Origin: Corynebacterium epidermidicanis
GTDB lineage: Bacteria; Actinomycetota; Actinomycetes; Mycobacteriales; Mycobacteriaceae
Assembly (NCBI RefSeq): GCF_001021025.1
Contig: NZ_CP011541.1
Coordinates: 496,001 to 560,000 of the forward strand
DNA length: 64,000 nucleotides
Direction of reading: 5' to 3'
Shown here: one piece after another, positions 63,795 to 64,000 of the stretch
Layout of the letters: every line of letters begins with the position of its first letter
Position numbering within the stretch: the stretch's first letter is position 1
Notes under the pieces: model-generated
Database searches by the model: none
What the model was told of the DNA's origin: nothing
Seen by the model: only the letters and a program-made list of their open reading frames with translations
Program-made: the position numbers and the translations under genes

Positions 63795-64000
63795 GACGGA
63801 CGGGGCTGGCCGGTAACTTCTTCGGAGCCGAAGTCGATGCCGACGTTGTCGAGTAGTCGAGTGCTGCCAATCCGGGCTGCTACCAGGAGCCGGTTGGCTC
63901 CTCGCGGGTCGACGTCGCCAAGCTGCGCCCCGCGCAGTTCCAGGTAGTCCACAGCAATGCTGGGCTGCGCCTCGAGCACTGCTTGGGCCGCAGCGAGGAC
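63791..64000 (-). CDS. panC: Pantoate-beta-alanine ligase, C-terminal end
   Basis: The last 69 codons of a gene whose start lies beyond the right edge; the frame is open to position 64000. It contains VDYLELRGAQLGDVDPRGANRLLVAARIGSTRLLDNVGIDFG. This matches the C-terminal lid region of pantothenate synthetase, which joins pantoate and beta-alanine with ATP. The last ten or so residues are variable. It overlaps the DCC gene by four bases. Family call is good, although only the tail is visible. Confidence 0.85.
   Translation of the reverse strand, partial: VLAAAQAVLEAQPSIAVDYLELRGAQLGDVDPRGANRLLVAARIGSTRLLDNVGIDFGSEEVTGQPRPS

Overview
The window looks like a stretch of a Corynebacterium chromosome. 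The genes that point there are a monomeric NADP-dependent isocitrate dehydrogenase, metX/metY with operators resembling those of McbR, an EsrISR-type envelope-stress system two genes downstream of guaA, a C. diphtheriae-like mntABCD-mntR metal operon, DUF3017 next to folD, and the actinobacterial imuA'/imuB/dnaE2 mutasome. GTG and TTG starts and 1- to 4-base gene overlaps are common. The species cannot be named from the sequence alone. I see no tRNA, rRNA or CRISPR array.

Layout. 1-1.1 kb: 3' end of guaA. 1.5-7.3 kb: a short-chain dehydrogenase, then a SorC-type regulator followed by an operon that reads as 2-deoxyribose catabolism (deoC, FucP-like permease, DeoX-like epimerase, sugar kinase) behind a palindromic operator. 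7.3-10.4 kb: divergent esrI / esrSR. 10.4-15.1 kb: a DUF1345 membrane protein, imuA' and an imuB gene cut by a complete 1302-bp IS3-family element. 15.1-20.6 kb: a lipoprotein, a sucrase/ferredoxin-like protein, a large FAD/Fe-S D-lactate dehydrogenase-type protein, and a frameshifted BAAT-type hydrolase. 20.8-23.4 kb: selO with its last 19 codons cut off by a second IS3-family element (1437 bp). 23.4-26.2 kb: metQNI methionine importer. 26.3-31.1 kb: dnaE2 and a Dcu-type dicarboxylate transporter. 31.1-31.5 kb: nested inverted repeats. 31.8-37.6 kb: putA, a TRIC-type channel and two bacterial PH-domain proteins. 37.6-41.9 kb: mntABCD-mntR. 41.8-46.2 kb: trmL, folD, DUF3017, metX and metY. 46.4-50.0 kb: cstA with its YbdD partner and an enoyl-reductase-like protein. 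50.5-55.7 kb: a four-gene membrane polysaccharide synthase locus with a convergent UDP-GlcNAc 2-epimerase. 56.1-58.2 kb: an accessory-looking patch with a secreted DUF2599-like protein whose signal peptide is out of frame at a T8 tract. 58.2-64 kb: icd, an MFS exporter, a membrane protein, an xthA-type nuclease, a DCC thiol protein and the 3' end of panC.

How it fits together. Methionine genes (metQNI, metXY) share operator-like sequences. The three mutasome genes carry LexA-like sites, but imuB is interrupted, so induced mutagenesis is probably impaired. The metal operon has a complex palindromic leader. The most novel-looking items are the putative exopolysaccharide locus (50.5-54.5 kb, with the epimerase to 55.7 kb), the IS-truncated SelO that loses its C-terminal cysteine, the out-of-frame secreted protein with a small membrane partner, and a family of roughly 90-bp palindromes found in three intergenic regions.
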